Part shown: positions 53,740 to 56,104 of the stretch, one piece after another
Layout: every line of letters begins with the position of its first letter
Numbering within the stretch: position 1 is the stretch's first letter
Source: an uncultured Pelagimonas sp.
GTDB lineage: Bacteria; Pseudomonadota; Alphaproteobacteria; Rhodobacterales; Rhodobacteraceae
DNA length: 56,104 nt
Direction of reading: 5' to 3'
NCBI GenBank assembly: GCA_947499735.1
Contig: CANMPP010000008.1
Coordinates: forward strand, 1 to 56,104
Made by a program: the position numbers and the translations under genes
The notes under the pieces: model-generated
Told to the model about the DNA's origin: nothing
Seen by the model: only the letters and a program-made list of their open reading frames with translations
The model's database searches: none

Positions 53740-54863
53740 CAGACCAACCCCGTCACATCCGTCCAGTTGCCATTCTTGCGGATCAAATCGATCATCTGCT
53801 GATACTGCGCGCCCTCTTTGAATGTCGGATACGGATCGACCGATTCACCGCGCAGATCCGCCACGAAATCCCGCACCAGATAGTGCCAGCACTGTTCGGT
53901 TTCCCCAGAAACATCTGGAATGGTTGCAACAATGTCCTGCGCCAAGGGGATCAACGACCACTGCTCTTCTCGGAAGAGATGCAGTTCGCCGCTGCCATAG
54001 TGGCCTTTCATATAGATGGCCCCTTTGGAGCCATAGATGACAATATGATCCTCGCGGAAACGCGGCTGTAGCCCACCATGCTTGAATAATATAGAGACAG
54101 GTTTCTTTGCCAAAGCGCTCTCGATTTGCGCCATGACCGTATAGGTCCATTCCACATTGCTATCGCCCCATTGCAGGTCCGGGTCGGTCAGATCCTTGGG
54201 AATAAAATCGCGGCGCTTTTTAAAGTTATGCACCCCAGAGACAATTGGTGCCTTGCCCAGGTCATCGCGCACTTCACCCGCAACATTCAGGATCTTGTCA
54301 CCTAGAATAGAGGTCACAATGGATAGCTTATGTGTAAAGTTGTTGTTCAGCCGACCGCCGCCATCCTCGGCCCTATGGGACCATCCAAATGGAATGTCGC
54401 GTTCTAAATTGAAATGCGAAATGCACTCCACTTCCAATGGCTCGCCAATTGCGCCTTCCGCAACCATCCGTTTGGCATGCTGCACTGTCGGAATGTAGCG
54501 GAAACTGGCTGCATATGCGGTTTTCACGCCTTTGGTTTCGGCCAATTTATACAATTCTAATGCGCTTTCCCCGGTTGTGGTCATCGGTTTGTCGCAAAAG
54601 ATATGACACCCAAAGGCAATCGCCTGTTTGATCGGATCATAATGGGCGCCCCCCGGCGTTGCGATCGACACAATATCAGGTTTGCAAACCTCTAATGCGG
54701 CAGCCCAATTCGTGCCAAAATAGGGAATGTCCATTTCCTTCGCGACATCGCGCACGACCTCTTCCGTGCGCCCAACAATCCCAACGATATCGCACCCCAT
54801 AGCGCGAAACGCGTCGGCATGCCCCTGCCCCGCAAACCCCGTTCCATGAACCAATACTTTCAT
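53739..54863 (-). CDS. Gfo/Idh/MocA-family NAD(P)-dependent oxidoreductase
   Basis: A 374-residue sugar or inositol dehydrogenase-type protein. The N-terminal Rossmann fold has GTGFAGQGHADAFRAMGCD (about residues 7-25), then IVSIATPGGAHYDPI and the active-site motif CDKPMTTTGESALELYK, with Asp replacing the usual Glu of EKP. The C-terminal alpha/beta domain follows (GGGRLNNNFTHKLSIVTSIL). With ManD and a cupin in one operon it may oxidise an aldose or oxidise and epimerise a sugar acid. The substrate is not readable from sequence. Confidence 0.88.
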   Translation of the reverse strand: MKVLVHGTGFAGQGHADAFRAMGCDIVGIVGRTEEVVRDVAKEMDIPYFGTNWAAALEVCKPDIVSIATPGGAHYDPIKQAIAFGCHIFCDKPMTTTGESALELYKLAETKGVKTAYAASFRYIPTVQHAKRMVAEGAIGEPLEVECISHFNLERDIPFGWSHRAEDGGGRLNNNFTHKLSIVTSILGDKILNVAGEVRDDLGKAPIVSGVHNFKKRRDFIPKDLTDPDLQWGDSNVEWTYTVMAQIESALAKKPVSILFKHGGLQPRFREDHIVIYGSKGAIYMKGHYGSGELHLFREEQWSLIPLAQDIVATIPDVSGETEQCWHYLVRDFVADLRGESVDPYPTFKEGAQYQQMIDLIRKNGNWTDVTGLV

Positions 54864-54906
54864 TTTTTCCTCCCCCTCAGACAGCCTTTCTATGGCCTGT
54901 CACTTT

Positions 54907-55674
54907 TCATTCATGCTGAAACTCAAAACCCGAAGACACATCCAGCATCCCCCTCAAAGACGCATCCTGCAGCAGCGGATTAATATGCCGATGCAAATTC
55001 CCCAAATGCCGTCGCAACCGTGCCTCTGCGCGCTCGGGGCATTGGGCTTTGACCGCATCAACGATTTCCTGATGGTCCCGCACAGTCAACTGGCCTTGAA
55101 TTTGACCCATCTGCCGTCGCAGCATCCGCACACGGTTCAGATCAAACTGAGATCGCCTGGAAACATTCCAAGCATCCAAATGTCCGGCCAAAACAAACAA
55201 AAACCGATGGAACCGATCATCCGAAGCAAATAAAAAATCCCGATCCCCATCATCCAAAGCCCGCTTTTGCTGCGCAAGGATATCGTCCAAAACGTCCATC
55301 GATTGCATCGGATCAGGCGAAGTCGCCGCGATACGAATAGCCCCCACTTCTAGATTCAGGCGAATGAAAGACGCGGTCACAAAACGCTGGATACAAATCT
55401 TGCGCACATATGTTCCGCTTTGAGGAACAATCTTAACGAGGCTGATTTCATCCAAGCGGATCAGCGCCTCTCGTATCGGGGTCTTGCTGGTCTTCAACGC
55501 CCCGGCGATTTCGTTCTCAGACAATCGCTGACCGGGTTTTATTTGAACATTGACGATCAAATCACGCAGAATATCGAATGCTTGAAAGGCGATATTGGCG
55601 TTCGGATCTAAACTATAATTGGCCAATATTTCAGAAATCTGATTCTCGATCACAGGGTGTGCAATCCCCTTCAT
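54907..55674 (-). CDS. GntR-family regulator with FCD domain (sugar-acid operon)
   Basis: A 255-residue FadR-type regulator. The winged helix (LSENEIAGALKTSKTPIREA, then LIRLDEISLVKIVPQSGTYV, about 55-100) is followed by an FCD domain with metal-type residues (DDRFHRFLF, RDHQEIVDAV). It is the first gene of the minus-strand operon, 43 bases before the dehydrogenase gene. Perfect and near-perfect palindromes around 55704-55772 upstream suggest autoregulation. It is a different regulator from the FCD protein at 22537-23232, with a different apparent operator. Confidence 0.9.
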   Translation of the reverse strand: MKGIAHPVIENQISEILANYSLDPNANIAFQAFDILRDLIVNVQIKPGQRLSENEIAGALKTSKTPIREALIRLDEISLVKIVPQSGTYVRKICIQRFVTASFIRLNLEVGAIRIAATSPDPMQSMDVLDDILAQQKRALDDGDRDFLFASDDRFHRFLFVLAGHLDAWNVSRRSQFDLNRVRMLRRQMGQIQGQLTVRDHQEIVDAVKAQCPERAEARLRRHLGNLHRHINPLLQDASLRGMLDVSSGFEFQHE

Positions 55675-55703
55675 AAATCCCTCGGATGCATGGGCTGGTG
55701 TCT

Positions 55704-55772
55704 CTTATATATCAATGATTCAAACTGATATATCAGCTGGCCTGAGACGTAAACAGGTCGCGCATATATCAC
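55704..55772. promoter_or_regulatory. Operator array for the second GntR/FCD regulator
   Basis: CTGATATATCAG (55725-55736) is a perfect palindrome. CTTATATATCAA (55704-55715) shares its TATATATCA half, with centres 21 bases apart, and CGCATATATCAC (55761-55772) repeats the ATATATCA half again. All lie 30-98 bases upstream of the regulator start. The rest of 55675-56053 shows only a small hairpin (CGGTG/CACCG, 56015-56029) before etfB. Confidence 0.55.
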
Positions 55773-56053
55773 CTAACTTGAAAACCGAATCTTGCCCCTC
55801 CAGACAAAGGACTTAGTCGCATTCACGCATAGCCCGCGCACATAAGCTATAAATGGAAACTCATGTCGCGTACCGGAAACAGAATCTCCTCAATAGGTCA
55901 CACTTGATTACGTTTCTTGGGAAAAGCCAGTCGCAACAGACGTTTCGCCTGTCGTAAAAGCGATACCGTATTATCCAGATTCATGCGCAGCATATCTAGA
56001 CAAAAAAGACCATTCGGTGCCAAGCACCGCCATACTGAAGGGAGTATTTAAGA

Positions 56054-56104
56054 ATGAAGGTGCTCGTGCCCGTTAAGCGGGTTATTGATTATAACGTCAA
56101 GGTT
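56054..56104 (+). CDS. etfB: Electron transfer flavoprotein beta subunit, N-terminus (cut by window edge)
   Basis: The last 51 bases encode MKVLVPVKRVIDYNVKV, the conserved N-terminus of EtfB, after an ATG with GAAGGGAG upstream. EtfB with EtfA carries electrons from acyl-CoA and N-methyl-amine dehydrogenases to the ubiquinone pool. The alpha subunit would be expected just beyond the edge. Only 17 codons are visible, but the match is distinctive. Confidence 0.88.
   Translation, partial: MKVLVPVKRVIDYNVKV

Noticed and set aside
1-56104. CRISPR arrays, tRNA or rRNA genes, intact insertion sequences, prophage
   Set aside because: No regularly spaced repeats, cloverleaf-like sequences, rRNA motifs, transposase genes or terminal inverted repeats were seen on reading; a tRNAscan or ISfinder run would settle it.

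Overview
The window looks like a chromosomal piece of a marine alphaproteobacterium, most likely Rhodobacteraceae (Roseobacter group). The evidence is the gene repertoire (a GcvT-fused FAD demethylase, TRAP and ABC importers, FCD-type GntR regulators, a type I-secreted nuclease with a DDFVFA-like C-terminus), moderate GC, and an EtfB N-terminus of alphaproteobacterial type at the right edge. I saw no tRNA, rRNA, CRISPR array or intact insertion sequence. The assignment is inference from gene content, not a marker search.

Layout. Positions 1-1333: the tail of a plus-strand gene, then a minus-strand acidic glycine-zipper protein broken by a 7-G run. 1485-5600: an RND efflux pair (minus). 5944-8955: an XRE-cupin regulator and a FAD/GcvT demethylase. 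9237-13520: a large secreted nuclease containing a 211-residue tandem repeat. 13590-17853: a chemoreceptor gene followed by an AlgQ-like binding protein (minus). 18152-22377: a TRAP importer operon ending in a coupled MATE gene (minus). 22537-23232: a GntR/FCD regulator. 23482-31626: an alginate oligosaccharide operon. 32614-36848: a second RND pair (plus), with a decayed MerR-like gene upstream. 36945-37902: decayed small genes. 37903-45270: a purine nucleoside import and salvage operon with its LacI regulator (minus). 45566-51848: a dipeptide ABC importer with an M19 dipeptidase (minus). 52028-55674: a sugar-acid operon (GntR, Gfo/Idh/MocA dehydrogenase, ManD-like dehydratase, cupin; minus). 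56054 to the end: the start of etfB.

The centre of interest is 13.6-31.6 kb. The ABC importer matches the AlgS-AlgM1-AlgM2-AlgQ architecture of Sphingomonas sp. A1. It is followed by a cytoplasmic PL15-type exolytic alginate lyase, an SDR that could reduce the unsaturated-uronate product DEH to KDG, and a KdgF-like cupin. A GntR/FCD regulator is divergent from this operon, and near-identical palindromes (consensus CTTGTATACAAG) lie upstream of both the importer operon and the adjacent TRAP operon. This suggests one regulon for oligomer and monomer uptake. A second AlgQ-like protein sits not with permeases but directly behind a methyl-accepting chemotaxis protein, suggesting a binding-protein-assisted chemoreceptor for alginate oligosaccharides. 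KDG kinase and KDPG aldolase are not in the window.

Four transporter operons show a hairpin, or short gene order, that separates the abundant binding protein from its partners or couples genes tightly. Several start codons were moved from the longest frame to internal ATGs on the basis of Shine-Dalgarno sequences and signal peptides; each case is stated in its entry.
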